A DNA stretch of 62,952 nucleotides from Actinomycetaceae bacterium (GTDB lineage: Bacteria > Actinomycetota > Actinomycetes > Actinomycetales > Actinomycetaceae), in NCBI GenBank assembly GCA_030532405.1, contig JAUNLF010000011.1, positions 1-62,952 on the forward strand, given 5' to 3'. The notes under the pieces are model-generated. The model was not told the DNA's origin, did not search any database, and was given only the letters and a program-made list of their open reading frames with translations. Positions 8,550 through 17,876 of the stretch are shown piece after piece; position 1 is the stretch's first letter; each line of letters begins with the position of its first letter. A program made the translations under genes and the position numbers.

Positions 8550-9680
8550 ATGACTGAAACTTCGAGCTTATCGAAACCGCGCGTCGCCCTTATTTTCGGA
8601 GGGCGTAGCGGCGAACACCAGGTATCTTGCGCAACTGCTGCCAGCGTAATGGCTGCGATCGATCGGGATCGCTACGACGTGATTGCGATTGGTATTACCC
8701 CGCAGGGCCAGTGGGTTAGGGTGCCGGACAAGGCCGAACTGTTCGAGATGGTGGATGGCCAAGGCGCGGTGATCGAAGCTAAAGATTCGTCGATCACCAT
8801 GTGGGCGGGTAGTGGCGCCCTCGTGGAAAGAACTGTTGTTGGCGAGACAATCGACGCCACTGATTTGGGTGAAGTGGACGTCGTCTTCCCGTTGCTACAC
8901 GGCGCGTTTGGTGAAGACGGAACGGTCCAGGGCCTGCTCGAGATGTCCGATGTGAAGTACGTCGGATGCGGTGTAGCGGCGTCGGCTGCCTGCATGGATA
9001 AGCACCTCACAAAGTCGCTATTGCAAGGTGCTGGCATTTCGGTTGGACACTGGACGCTGATTACCGACAGGCAGTGGAAGCTGGACCGCTCGCGCGCACT
9101 GCAAATGGCACGAAGTGTAGGCGATAACGTGTATGTGAAGCCGGCCCGCGCCGGATCTTCGCTTGGAATCAGCCACGTAGAGAATCCTGACGACCTAGAA
9201 GCCGCGTTAGAACTTGCCCGCAAGTACGATCCGCGCGTAGTTGTCGAGGCCGCGGTGAACGGCCGGGAAATCGAGTGCGGCGTTTTAGACTTCGGCGTTG
9301 ACGAACTGCCGCGCGCATCAGTTTGCGGCGAAATCTCGGTGGAAACAAACGATGGCTTCTACGACTACGAAACGAAGTATCAAGCCCACGACGCGGTCAC
9401 GCTAACCACGCCGGCAAAGATTGATCCGCAGGTTCAAGAACGCATCCAGCAGGTCGCAGTCCAAGTGTTCGAAGTCCTTGGATGCGAAGGGCTAGCAAGG
9501 GTTGATTTCTTCTACGACGAGGACGCCGATGCCGTGATCGTGAACGAGGTGAACACGATGCCCGGCTTCACCCCGTGGTCGATGTATCCCGCAATGTGGG
9601 AGGCCAGCGGCAAACGGTATTCGGAGTTGATCACACATTTGATTGAAAACGCACTATCACGCCCGGCAGGATTGCGCTAA
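8550..9680 (+). CDS. ddl: D-alanine--D-alanine ligase
   Basis: 376-aa ATP-grasp enzyme that makes the D-Ala-D-Ala end of the peptidoglycan stem. It has the N-terminal GGRSGEHQVS motif, the loop VKPARAGSSLGIS, and the metal and substrate block ARVDFFYDEDADAVIVNEVNTMPGFTP. The length suits the Ddl A/B family. I did not assign D-Ala versus D-Lac specificity with certainty. It is transcribed as leaderless mRNA. An unrelated ATP-grasp gene follows after 59 bp with its own leaderless promoter. Confidence 0.95.
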   Translation: MTETSSLSKPRVALIFGGRSGEHQVSCATAASVMAAIDRDRYDVIAIGITPQGQWVRVPDKAELFEMVDGQGAVIEAKDSSITMWAGSGALVERTVVGETIDATDLGEVDVVFPLLHGAFGEDGTVQGLLEMSDVKYVGCGVAASAACMDKHLTKSLLQGAGISVGHWTLITDRQWKLDRSRALQMARSVGDNVYVKPARAGSSLGISHVENPDDLEAALELARKYDPRVVVEAAVNGREIECGVLDFGVDELPRASVCGEISVETNDGFYDYETKYQAHDAVTLTTPAKIDPQVQERIQQVAVQVFEVLGCEGLARVDFFYDEDADAVIVNEVNTMPGFTPWSMYPAMWEASGKRYSELITHLIENALSRPAGLR

Positions 9681-9726
9681 AGCCCACAGCTTTATGAACG
9701 TCGCGGCGATCGCCTGCAAATTTGGC

Positions 9727-9739
9727 TAAAGTATCAACT
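9727..9739 (+). promoter_or_regulatory. Leaderless -10 of the ATP-grasp gene
   Basis: TAAAGT (9727-9732) seven nucleotides before ATG 9740. It overlaps a possible upstream TTG start, which it argues against. Confidence 0.68.
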
Positions 9740-10654
9740 ATGAAGCCACGCGTGACACTTGTAACATCAGCCGACATGCCGAATCTCTACTCCGATGAGG
9801 AGGGGATTTTGGATGCACTCGCAGAACGCGACTGTGATCCCCAGATCAAGCGCTGGGACGATCCGGACGTAGACTGGGAGGAAGCCGGCCTGGTTATTGT
9901 GCGTTCAGTATCTGACTACGCGACTCGTCGCGAGGAGTTCTTGAACTGGGCAAACTCCGTTCCTCGTATTCTGAACCACCCTGACATTCTCGACTGGAAC
10001 TCGGACAAGCACTACTTGAAGGTGCTGAACGAGAAGTACGGCCTGCCGATCATTCCAACCACTTGGCTGGAAGTTGAAGACAACCTGTCCAAGCACCGCG
10101 TTCACTCTCGGTTCCCCGCGCTACAAGACTTCGTTATTAAGCCCGCCGTTTCGTCGGGCCTGCGTGACATTGGCCGCTACACGGCAGTTGAGCCGGCGTC
10201 GCGCCGCGCTGCTGTTGGGCACGTCATGGATCTGTTGGGCGCGGGCCGCTCCGTCATGCTCCAGCGCTACCAAGAAGCGATTGATAAGCACGGTGAGATC
10301 ACCCTGGTGTTCTTCAACGGCCTCGTATCGCACTCCGTTGAGAAGAAGGCAATGCTGCACCCGTCGCAGGTTACCGACGAATCCATGCACGAAACCTTGG
10401 TGCAGGCTCGCGAAGCAACCGCTGATGAGTGGCGTTGGGGCGAGCAGATTCGCTCGGCACTTCACGCCTACGTGAAGGAACGCCTGGGTCGTGACGAGCA
10501 GTTCCTGTTCAACCGCGTGGATATTGTTCCCGACGGTGAAGGCTCCTTCATGGTTATGGAGGTCGGCCTGGTCGACGCCCAGCTGTACCTGGACTCCTCG
10601 CCGGACGCGCTTAAGAACTTCGCTGACGCGATCTCCGTTCGCGCACACTGGTAA
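9740..10654 (+). CDS. ATP-grasp protein, DcsG/RimK-like
   Basis: 304-aa soluble ATP-grasp enzyme of unknown substrate. The N-terminal domain carries WDDPDVDWEEAGLVIVRSVSDY and LDWNSDKHYLKVL, a pattern shared with DcsG-like cyclo-ligases and glutathione-synthetase-like actinobacterial proteins. The ATP-grasp core has DFVIKPAVSSGLRDIGRY, then ITLVFFNGLVSHSVEKKA (residues about 185-205) and FNRVDIVPDGEGSFMVMEVGLVD for metal binding. The family couples a carboxylate to an amine or similar nucleophile through an acyl phosphate. No biosynthetic partner genes are nearby, so a cycloserine pathway is not implied. The ATG is preferred to an upstream TTG. Confidence 0.75.
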   Translation: MKPRVTLVTSADMPNLYSDEEGILDALAERDCDPQIKRWDDPDVDWEEAGLVIVRSVSDYATRREEFLNWANSVPRILNHPDILDWNSDKHYLKVLNEKYGLPIIPTTWLEVEDNLSKHRVHSRFPALQDFVIKPAVSSGLRDIGRYTAVEPASRRAAVGHVMDLLGAGRSVMLQRYQEAIDKHGEITLVFFNGLVSHSVEKKAMLHPSQVTDESMHETLVQAREATADEWRWGEQIRSALHAYVKERLGRDEQFLFNRVDIVPDGEGSFMVMEVGLVDAQLYLDSSPDALKNFADAISVRAHW

Positions 10655-10780
10655 GCCGAACTAGAGGCTTCTAACGCGCGACGAGTAGTCGCAACCTTTG
10701 TGTGGCTGACGCAACTTGCGTGGGTTTTGCTACCTATAAATAAGCTGGTAAAGTTATCTACCGTTGCTAAGGCAATGATG

Positions 10781-10853
10781 GTGGCTGTAGTTCAGCTGGT
10801 AGAGCACCTGGTTGTGGTCCAGGACGTCGCGGGTTCGAGTCCCGTCAGCCACC
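10781..10853 (+). tRNA. tRNA-His (GTG)
   Basis: Complete cloverleaf: acceptor GTGGCTG/CAGCCAC, anticodon stem CCTGG/CCAGG around TTGTGGT (anticodon GTG), T-loop TTCGAGT and discriminator C. A G at 10780 can provide the G-1 opposite C73 that is characteristic of tRNA-His. CCA is not encoded. Confidence 0.95.
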
Positions 10854-10860
10854 CGGATCG

Positions 10861-10893
10861 AGCGGCCTGACTTGAAAAGAGTCGGGCCGCTTT
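10861..10893 (+). terminator. Terminator after tRNA-His
   Basis: AGCGGCCTGACT and AGTCGGGCCGCT form a long stem with one mismatch around TGAAAAG, followed by TT. It begins 8 nt after the tRNA and separates it from the ileS leader. Confidence 0.75.
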
Positions 10894-10984
10894 CGCATCC
10901 GCAGTGCAGTGCGCAACTGAGATTGACCCCACTGTTTTCGGGATCGAATCTTGACACTAAGAGGGCTACACTAGGGCCCAAATG

Positions 10985-11221
10985 GCGTTGAATCGGCCGG
11001 GTATCCGGGTATCACCGATGAGCCTTTGGAAGAACAGCGAACTTCGCCTGGAAGCGTCCCAGACGCCTCCAAGCGAACAGTTCGCCTAGTAGAACCAAAC
11101 GGGTAAGCCCGTCACAGCAGTTCTTAAGCGGCCGGGAAACCGGCAAGCGAGGTGGTACCGCGCACCTCACCCAACCGGGTGTGGAAACGTCCTCGAGAAT
11201 GTGAAAATGAGGACGGAATAT
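10985..11221 (+). promoter_or_regulatory. ileS T-box riboswitch with SD sequestrator (translational type)
   Basis: Actinobacterial ileS T-box leader. The stem I/specifier region is GGGTATCACCGATGAGCC with the Ile codon ATC in the loop, followed by GGAAGAAC. The T-box motif GAGGTGGTACCGCG, which pairs with the tRNA acceptor end, is at 11149-11162. There is no terminator. Instead CGTCCTC (11188-11194) is a perfect complement of GAGGACG (11209-11215), which contains the ileS SD. Uncharged tRNA-Ile should release the SD, as established for the short-stem-I actinobacterial ileS class. A TACACT -10-like hexamer is at 10967-10972. Confidence 0.92.
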
Positions 11222-14200
11222 ATGAGCAAGCACTATCCCCTTCACCGTGACGGTGATGTCGTTGCATCCCCTTCTTTCCCCACGCTCGAAGAGGACATCC
11301 TCAAATACTGGAAAGAAAACGATACTTTCAAAAAGTCCATCGAGCAGCGTCCGCGCGGGGAGAACGGCTCAAACGAGTTCGTGTTCTACGACGGTCCTCC
11401 GTTCGCAAACGGACTCCCGCACTACGGCCACCTGCTAACCGGCTACGTCAAAGACATCGTGGGCCGCTACCAGGCAATGAAAGGCCGCCACGTAGAGCGC
11501 CGCTTCGGATGGGACACGCACGGCCTGCCCGCCGAGTTGGAAGCCGAACGCATCCTCGGCATTGAAACCAAGGAAGAAATCGACGGGCCAAACGGTATGG
11601 GTATCGGCGCGTTCAACGATGCGTGTCGCAGCTCCGTCCTCAAATACACGGGGGAGTGGGAAGACTACGTAACCCGCCAGGCCCGCTGGGTCGACTTCAA
11701 GAATGACTACAAGACGCTCGACATGGACTTCATGGAGTCCGTCATCTGGGCGTTCAAAACCCTGTACGACAAGGGCTTCGCGTACGAGGGCTACCGCGTG
11801 TTGCCGTACTGTTGGAACGACCAGACGCCACTTTCGAACCACGAGCTGTCGATGGATGACGACGTCTACCAGGACCGCCAGGACAACACGGTAACGGTAG
11901 GTCTGCGCCTCGAAACCGGTGAGCTCGCGCTGATCTGGACGACAACGCCGTGGACGCTCCCGTCGAACCTCGCGGTCGCCGTTGGCCCCGACATCGACTA
12001 CGTAACCGTCAAGCCTTCCGAGGGCGACCTGGCAGGGGAACAGGTCATCCTCGCAAAGGCGCTACTGGAATCTTACGAGCGTGAACTCGGTGAAGAACCC
12101 GAGGTCGTCGCCGAGTACAAGGGCTCCGAACTTGTTGGCCGCGCGTACGCCCCGATCTTTGATTACTTCATCAACGACGAGGACGTTCCCGGCCCGAACG
12201 CATTCCACATCATCGCCGGCGACTTTGTGACCACCGAGGACGGTACCGGCCTGGTCCACATCGCGCCTGCTTTCGGTGAAGATGACGCCAACATCAGCCA
12301 CGAGAACGGCATCAAGACCGTGGTTCCCGTGGACGCGGGTGCGCGTTTCACCGCGGAAGTGAAGGACTACGAGGGTCTGCAGGTGTTCGACGCGAACAAG
12401 CCGATCATTGTCGACCTGCGTGACGGGACGGGCCCGCTTGCTCGCCGCCCGGAAAACGAGCGTGCGGTACTGGTTCGCCAGCAGTCCTACGTGCACTCCT
12501 ACCCGCACTGTTGGCGCTGCCGCAAGCCGCTTATCTACAAGGCCGTGTCGTCTTGGTTTGTGGAGGTCACGAAGTTCCGCGACCGCATGGTCGAGCTGAA
12601 CCAGCAGATCACTTGGGTTCCCGAGCACGTCAAGGACGGCCAGTTCGGAAAGTGGCTTGAGGGCGCTCGCGACTGGTCGATCTCGCGTAACCGCTTCTGG
12701 GGTGCGCCGATTCCCGTGTGGAAGTCGGATAACCCCGAGTACCCGCGCGTAGACGTGTACGGGTCGCTGGAGCAGATGGAGAAGGACTTCGGCCAGCCCG
12801 TTAAAGACCTGCACCGCCCGTGGATCGACACCCTGGTTCGCCCGAACCCGGACGATCCCACCGGCAAGTCGATGATGCGCCGCATCCCCGACGTTTTGGA
12901 CTGCTGGTTTGAGTCCGGCTCCATGTCGTTTGCTCAGGTTCACTACCCGTTTGAGAATCAGGATTGGTTCGAGGACCACTTCCCGGGTGACTTTATCGTC
13001 GAGTACATTGGTCAAACTCGCGGCTGGTTCTACACGATGCACGTGCTGTCCACAGCACTGTTTGACCGTCCGGCGTTCACGTCCGTAGTTTCGCACGGCA
13101 TTGTCCTTGGCGATGATGGTCGTAAGATGTCCAAGTCGCTTCGCAACTACCCGGACGTGAACCGCGTGTTCGAAGAGTACGGGTCCGACGCGATGCGCTG
13201 GTTCCTCATGTCTTCGACGGTTGTTCGCGGTGGAAACCTAATCGTTACCGAGGCCGGAATTCGCGACACGGTTCGCCAGATCATCTTGCCGCTGTGGAAC
13301 GCCTGGTACTTCTTCTCGCTGTACGCGGGCACTGCAAATAACGGGGAGGGCTACCTGGCAAAGCCCATCCCCATGGATGATCCCGAGGCCGTAGCGAAGC
13401 TTCCGGTCATGGACCGCTACCTGCTAGCACGCACGCGCGACCTTGCCGTTGCGGTTGAGGAATCGCAGGACGTCTACGACATTGCGAACGCTACGAACCT
13501 GGTCCGCGAATACCTGGACCTGCTCACGAACTGGTACGTGCGTACTTCGCGCCAGCGTTTCTGGGATGAGGACGAGAATGCCTTCGACACTTTGTACACG
13601 GCGCTGGAAGTTCTGATGCGCGTTGCCGCACCGCTCTTGCCGATGGTTACCGAAGAAATCTGGCGTGGCCTGACGGGCGGGGAATCCGTACACCTTGCGG
13701 ACTACCCCGAGCTTGGTGACGCGTGGGCTGACGACGAACTGGTTGCCACAATGGATGAGGTTCGCCGCGTGGTTTCCGCAGCGCACTCGCTGCGCAAGAC
13801 CGAGCAGATTCGCGTGCGCCAGCCGCTACGCAACCTGACGGTCGTGTCGGAGCGTGCCCGCGACTTGGAAGCCTACGTTGACCTGATCGCATCGGAAATC
13901 AACGTGAAGACCGTGACCGTGCAGACCCCGTCGGAGTCCGGCCTGAAGGTGACCCAGGAACTGAAGCTGAACCCGCGCGAGTTTGACCCCGAGATCCGCC
14001 GCCTGACTTCCAAGCTGTTCGCAGCTCAAAAGCAGGGCAAGTGGAAGCTTGAGGGTGACACGTGCGTGTTCCTTGACGTGGAAGTTGACGGCGAGCCCGT
14101 CCGCCTTGGCCTGGATCAGTTCACGCTGACTACGAAGGTTGAGGCTGAGGAAGGCCAGTCCGCAACCGTCCTGTCTTCGGGTTCGTTCATTGTTTTGGAC

Positions 14201-14449
14201 ACCACGATCGACGATGAGCTTGAAGCTGAAGGCTACGCTCGCGACGCCGTCCGCTCCGTGCAAGATGAGCGCAAGTCGGCCGGCCTGCACGTCGCTGACC
14301 GCATCAAGCTAACTTTGCGTACGAGCGATGACCGCGTGAGCGCGCTTCAAGCCCACGCGGACATGATCAAGAACGAGACCCTCGCGCTGGAGATGACCGT
14401 TGAAGGCGGCGCCGACCAGCTTGAGGTTTCTGTGGAGAAGATTCAGTGA
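11222..14449 (+). CDS. ileS: Isoleucyl-tRNA synthetase, IleRS2-like
   Basis: 1075-aa class Ia synthetase charging tRNA-Ile. The HIGH motif reads HYGH (67-70) and KMSKS is intact (635-639). HYGH together with [10 protein letters not shown] matches the eukaryote-like IleRS2 class rather than the E. coli type, which predicts lower mupirocin sensitivity. The connective editing domain lies between the two motifs; the C-terminal third holds the anticodon-binding region. The ATG is used rather than a GTG 21 nt upstream because SD GAGG at 11209 serves the ATG. The stop overlaps the folC start (GTGA). Confidence 0.96.
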   Translation: MSKHYPLHRDGDVVASPSFPTLEEDILKYWKENDTFKKSIEQRPRGENGSNEFVFYDGPPFANGLPHYGHLLTGYVKDIVGRYQAMKGRHVERRFGWDTHGLPAELEAERILGIETKEEIDGPNGMGIGAFNDACRSSVLKYTGEWEDYVTRQARWVDFKNDYKTLDMDFMESVIWAFKTLYDKGFAYEGYRVLPYCWNDQTPLSNHELSMDDDVYQDRQDNTVTVGLRLETGELALIWTTTPWTLPSNLAVAVGPDIDYVTVKPSEGDLAGEQVILAKALLESYERELGEEPEVVAEYKGSELVGRAYAPIFDYFINDEDVPGPNAFHIIAGDFVTTEDGTGLVHIAPAFGEDDANISHENGIKTVVPVDAGARFTAEVKDYEGLQVFDANKPIIVDLRDGTGPLARRPENERAVLVRQQSYVHSYPHCWRCRKPLIYKAVSSWFVEVTKFRDRMVELNQQITWVPEHVKDGQFGKWLEGARDWSISRNRFWGAPIPVWKSDNPEYPRVDVYGSLEQMEKDFGQPVKDLHRPWIDTLVRPNPDDPTGKSMMRRIPDVLDCWFESGSMSFAQVHYPFENQDWFEDHFPGDFIVEYIGQTRGWFYTMHVLSTALFDRPAFTSVVSHGIVLGDDGRKMSKSLRNYPDVNRVFEEYGSDAMRWFLMSSTVVRGGNLIVTEAGIRDTVRQIILPLWNAWYFFSLYAGTANNGEGYLAKPIPMDDPEAVAKLPVMDRYLLARTRDLAVAVEESQDVYDIANATNLVREYLDLLTNWYVRTSRQRFWDEDENAFDTLYTALEVLMRVAAPLLPMVTEEIWRGLTGGESVHLADYPELGDAWADDELVATMDEVRRVVSAAHSLRKTEQIRVRQPLRNLTVVSERARDLEAYVDLIASEINVKTVTVQTPSESGLKVTQELKLNPREFDPEIRRLTSKLFAAQKQGKWKLEGDTCVFLDVEVDGEPVRLGLDQFTLTTKVEAEEGQSATVLSSGSFIVLDTTIDDELEAEGYARDAVRSVQDERKSAGLHVADRIKLTLRTSDDRVSALQAHADMIKNETLALEMTVEGGADQLEVSVEKIQ

Positions 14450-16089
14450 CTAACCCCGAAAACGAGTTCGACCCGTTTGGGTTGCAACCCGAGTCGCTAA
14501 ACCCGGACGACCTCCCCGAACAAGACGGGGAGGCCACTCCGGCCAGCATCGTCGAAGACGCTATGAATAAGGACGTCTCGGGCGACCTCAAATCCATCAT
14601 GGGGCAGATGAACATGATGCCCGACGAGGATTTGGAAAAAGCGCTTGCGGACGACCTCGATGAGGCTGGCGGCTTGGACTCTTCGGATGATTTTGATTCC
14701 GACAAGGGCGGCTTTGGTTTCCCGCCCGCGCCATCCGAGGCGGCCACCGGTGCGCGCTACGAGCAGATCGAACACCAGATCCTTGGCCGCGTGCCCGAGC
14801 ACAAGGTGCAGCCAAGCCTTGAGCGCGTCGCCATGGCGATGGACCTGCTGGGCGAGCCCCAGCGCACTTACCGCAGTGTTCACCTGACGGGAACGAACGG
14901 TAAAACGTCGACGGCTCGCATGATCGCGTCGCTACTCATGGCGTCGGGGCGCAAGGTTGGGCGCTACACGAGCCCGCACCTAAACACGATGCGCGAGCGC
15001 ATTAGCGTCAATGACGCCCCCGTGAGTGAAGCCGCCTTCGTGGAAGCATACGAGGACGTCGCACCCTACCTCGCCCTCGTGGACGAACATTCAAAACGCC
15101 ACGACAATCCGCAAATGTCGTTCTTCGAAGTCCTGACGGTCACGGCGCTCGCGGCGTTTGCCGACGTGCCCGTAGATGCCGCAGTGATCGAGGTCGGCAT
15201 GGGCGGGCAGTGGGACGCTACCAACGTGGTGGACGCGGACGTGGCCGTGATCGGCCCAATCGCGCATGACCACGAGAAGTGGCTGGGCTCATCGCTTGTC
15301 GACATCGCCCGCGAGAAGGTCGGCATTATCAAGCCGGACAGCTTCGTAATCAGCGCCGCGCAGGAGCCGGAAGTCATGGAAATCATCCGGTCCAAGGCCG
15401 ACGAGGTCGGGGCTGTCTTGCGCGTTGTGGGCGAGGACCTGCACCTATTGGATCGCAAGCTCGCCGTGGGCGGACAGGTGATCTCGGTGCAGACTCCGGC
15501 CGCGCAGTACAACGACATCTTCTTGCCCCTGCTCGGGCCGCACCAGGCCGATAACGCGGTGCTCGCGCTTGCCGCCATGGAAGCCTTCAACGGCGGCCGC
15601 TCGATCGAGCCCGCCATTGTTGAAGAAGGCTTCGCGACAGCGACATCACCGGGCAGGCTCGAAGTGGTGCGCTCCTCGCCCTCAATCGTCATTGATTCGG
15701 CGCACAATCCGCACGGTGCGCACGCACTAGCGACGGCACTGACCGAGTCATTCGACTACACGAATATCGCGGCAGTGTACTCCGCGATGGCTGATAAAGA
15801 CGTGGAGGCGACACTATCGGAGCTGGAACCGGTTGTGGAAGACATCGTTATCACGTCGATGAATACGCCGCGCGCGATGAAGGTTGAGGAACTCGCTGAA
15901 ATCGCGCGGGATGTGTTCGGCGAAGACCGCGTGTTTGTTGAACCGCAGCTGCTTGACGCGATTGATAAGGCCGTGGAACGCGCGGAACTCGGCAACGATC
16001 CAGCCGGATCCAACGGTGTTGTCATCTGTGGCTCCGTCGTACTAGCCGGCCACGCGCGCGAACTGATTGTCCGGGACGATCGGAAGTAG
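14446..16089 (+). CDS. folC: Folylpolyglutamate/dihydrofolate synthase with acidic N-terminal extension
   Basis: 547-aa Mur-ligase-family enzyme that adds glutamate to folates and may also make dihydrofolate. The P-loop GTNGKTST is at 149-155, about 100 residues later than usual. It is followed by [36 protein letters not shown] and [14 protein letters not shown]. Residues 1-100 are a low-complexity acidic extension ([20 protein letters not shown] and similar) without a recognised domain. The GTG start overlaps the ileS stop by 4 bp, so translation is coupled. An alternative start nearer residue 85-100 cannot be excluded, but no SD-preceded candidate stands out. Confidence 0.93.
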   Translation: MTNPENEFDPFGLQPESLNPDDLPEQDGEATPASIVEDAMNKDVSGDLKSIMGQMNMMPDEDLEKALADDLDEAGGLDSSDDFDSDKGGFGFPPAPSEAATGARYEQIEHQILGRVPEHKVQPSLERVAMAMDLLGEPQRTYRSVHLTGTNGKTSTARMIASLLMASGRKVGRYTSPHLNTMRERISVNDAPVSEAAFVEAYEDVAPYLALVDEHSKRHDNPQMSFFEVLTVTALAAFADVPVDAAVIEVGMGGQWDATNVVDADVAVIGPIAHDHEKWLGSSLVDIAREKVGIIKPDSFVISAAQEPEVMEIIRSKADEVGAVLRVVGEDLHLLDRKLAVGGQVISVQTPAAQYNDIFLPLLGPHQADNAVLALAAMEAFNGGRSIEPAIVEEGFATATSPGRLEVVRSSPSIVIDSAHNPHGAHALATALTESFDYTNIAAVYSAMADKDVEATLSELEPVVEDIVITSMNTPRAMKVEELAEIARDVFGEDRVFVEPQLLDAIDKAVERAELGNDPAGSNGVVICGSVVLAGHARELIVRDDRK

Positions 16090-16136
16090 AACCTAAGACT
16101 CAACTTACTGTGCAACTTTGACGCGCAACCGGAAGA

Positions 16137-16178
16137 AGCGACCTGCATCCTCATATCTTGTGGTGCAGGTCGCTTTTC
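16137..16178 (+). terminator. Terminator after folC
   Basis: AGCGACCTGCA (16137-16147) and TGCAGGTCGCT (16164-16174) are perfect 11-bp arms around a 16-nt loop, followed by TTT. It closes the ileS-folC unit. Confidence 0.85.
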
Positions 16179-16187
16179 CGTGTCACA

Positions 16188-16215
16188 ATTGGCGTGGTAC
16201 AAAGTGTTCGCCAAT
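16188..16215. promoter_or_regulatory. Inverted repeat over the probable dhaKLM promoter
   Basis: ATTGGCG (16188-16194) and CGCCAAT (16209-16215) are perfect 7-bp arms with 14 nt between them. The spacer contains TACAAAG, which resembles a -10. The dhaK GTG is 22 nt downstream of the right arm. It is a candidate operator for a dihydroxyacetone- or glycerol-responsive regulator; no regulator gene is adjacent. Confidence 0.5.
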
Positions 16216-16236
16216 AAGCGTTCTGGAGGATGCAAC

Positions 16237-17238
16237 GTGAAAAAGCTTGTCAATGATGTGCACAACGTCGTAAATGAATCACTGGAAGGCTTTGCACTGG
16301 CCTACCCGGACATCGTTAAGGTCACCTTCGATCCCACCTACATTGTCCGCGCCGAGCCCAAGGGTGAAGGCAAAGTTGCGATCATCTCCGGCGGAGGGTC
16401 TGGCCACGAGCCACTACACGGCGGTTTCGTCGGCTACGGAATGCTCGACGCAGCCGTGCCCGGGGCGGTCTTCACTTCACCCACGCCAGAGCCCATCGAA
16501 GAAGCAACCAAGGCTGTGGACCGCGGCGCCGGCGTCCTCCACATCATCAAGAACTACACGGGCGACGTCCTCAACTTTGAAACAGCCGCGGAAATGGCTG
16601 AAATGGACGACATTGAAGTCACGTCCGTAATCGTCAACGACGATGTTGCAGTTGAAGACTCCCTCTACACCGCCGGCAGGCGGGGCGTGGCTGGAACCAT
16701 GCTCGTTGAAAAGATTGCCGGTGCCGCCGCAGAACGCGGAGACTCCCTGCAACAAGTCACCGACATTGCACAAGCAGTAAATGACAATATGAGGTCGATG
16801 GGCCTCGCCCTCGGCCCGTGCACGGTCCCGCACGCTGGACAACCCTCGTTTGACCTGGGGGATACGGAAGTTGAAATGGGTATCGGCATTCACGGCGAAC
16901 CCGGCTACCGTCGCACAGAGATGAAAACCGCGGACGAACTAACCGAAGAACTGTACAGCAAGGTCAAAGAAGACCTGCCCTTCGAATCGGGAGATGACGT
17001 GCTCGTCCTCGTAAACGGAATGGGCGGAACGCCACTTTCGGAACTGTACATTGTTAACCGGAAGGTCCAAGAACTGCTCAAAGCCGACGGTATCAACGCC
17101 GTGCGAACGCTAGTTGGAAACTATGTAACCAGCCTAGAAATGCCCGGTGCGTCGCTCACACTGCTACGGTTACAAGGCGACATGCTCGAACTATTTGACG
17201 CGCCGGTCAACACCGCCGCGTACCGGAAGGGGATGTAA
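16237..17238 (+). CDS. dhaK: Dihydroxyacetone kinase, DhaK subunit
   Basis: 333-aa substrate-binding subunit of the PEP-dependent dihydroxyacetone kinase, which makes dihydroxyacetone phosphate in the cytosol. ISGGGSGHEPLHGGFVG is characteristic. H219 in GIGIHGEPG is the residue that forms the covalent hemiaminal with the substrate. GTG is chosen because GGAGGA lies 6 nt before it; a longer upstream frame has no SD and would run through the promoter. dhaL follows 5 nt downstream. Confidence 0.96.
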   Translation: MKKLVNDVHNVVNESLEGFALAYPDIVKVTFDPTYIVRAEPKGEGKVAIISGGGSGHEPLHGGFVGYGMLDAAVPGAVFTSPTPEPIEEATKAVDRGAGVLHIIKNYTGDVLNFETAAEMAEMDDIEVTSVIVNDDVAVEDSLYTAGRRGVAGTMLVEKIAGAAAERGDSLQQVTDIAQAVNDNMRSMGLALGPCTVPHAGQPSFDLGDTEVEMGIGIHGEPGYRRTEMKTADELTEELYSKVKEDLPFESGDDVLVLVNGMGGTPLSELYIVNRKVQELLKADGINAVRTLVGNYVTSLEMPGASLTLLRLQGDMLELFDAPVNTAAYRKGM

Positions 17239-17243
17239 CCGTC

Positions 17244-17876
17244 ATGAGCCTAGACACCCGGTGGGTTCTGGCCTGGATAACAAACAGTCAGCAGGCAATC
17301 GCGGACGCGCGGATCGAACTCATTGACCTCGACCGCAAAATCGGCGACGGCGACCACGGTGAAAACATGGACCGCGGCTTCACCGCAGTGCGCAAAGCCG
17401 TGGAAAAAGACGAGCCCGCAGACATTCAGACGGCATTGAAACTAGTCGCCAAAACCCTCATGTCCACCGTTGGAGGCGCGGCCGGACCTCTGTACGGCAC
17501 CGCCTACCTGCGAGCCGCTAAAGCAGCGGACGGCAAGGCCGAGCTCGGCGCCGCTGAACTAGCCGACCTTTTCGAAGCCGCACTCGGTGGCATCCAGGCG
17601 CGTGGCAAAGCAGTCGAGGGTGAAAAGACCATGGTTGACGCGTGGGCTCCGGCCGCCAAAGCAGCTCGCGAAGCCGCTGACCGAGGCGAAAGCGCAGCCG
17701 ACGCTCTACGTGCCGCCGCGGCCGCGGGACGCGAGGGCGCAAACGCAACCGAACCCATGAAGGCAACCAAGGGGCGCGCGTCCTACCTGGGGGAGCGCTC
17801 CATCGGCCACCTCGACCCCGGCGCCGTGTCCTCCGCGATCCTGATTGAGCAAGCCGTGGAGGCGCTTAATGGCTAA
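17244..17876 (+). CDS. dhaL: Dihydroxyacetone kinase, ADP-binding subunit DhaL
   Basis: 210-aa subunit carrying tightly bound ADP, which is rephosphorylated by DhaM and passes phosphate to dihydroxyacetone on DhaK. The Mg-binding signature DRKIGDGDHGENMDRG near residue 30 and GGAAGPLYGTAYLRA are conserved; GRASYLGERSIGHLDPGAVS is the nucleotide-lid block. It ends 8 bp inside dhaM. Its position between dhaK and dhaM settles the PEP-dependent type over the ATP-dependent one. Confidence 0.96.
   Translation: MSLDTRWVLAWITNSQQAIADARIELIDLDRKIGDGDHGENMDRGFTAVRKAVEKDEPADIQTALKLVAKTLMSTVGGAAGPLYGTAYLRAAKAADGKAELGAAELADLFEAALGGIQARGKAVEGEKTMVDAWAPAAKAAREAADRGESAADALRAAAAAGREGANATEPMKATKGRASYLGERSIGHLDPGAVSSAILIEQAVEALNG

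Noticed and set aside
12062-13096. 344-aa open frame antisense to ileS
   Set aside because: It is a by-product of G/C-rich third positions in ileS; no SD, no family features, and ileS is unambiguous.
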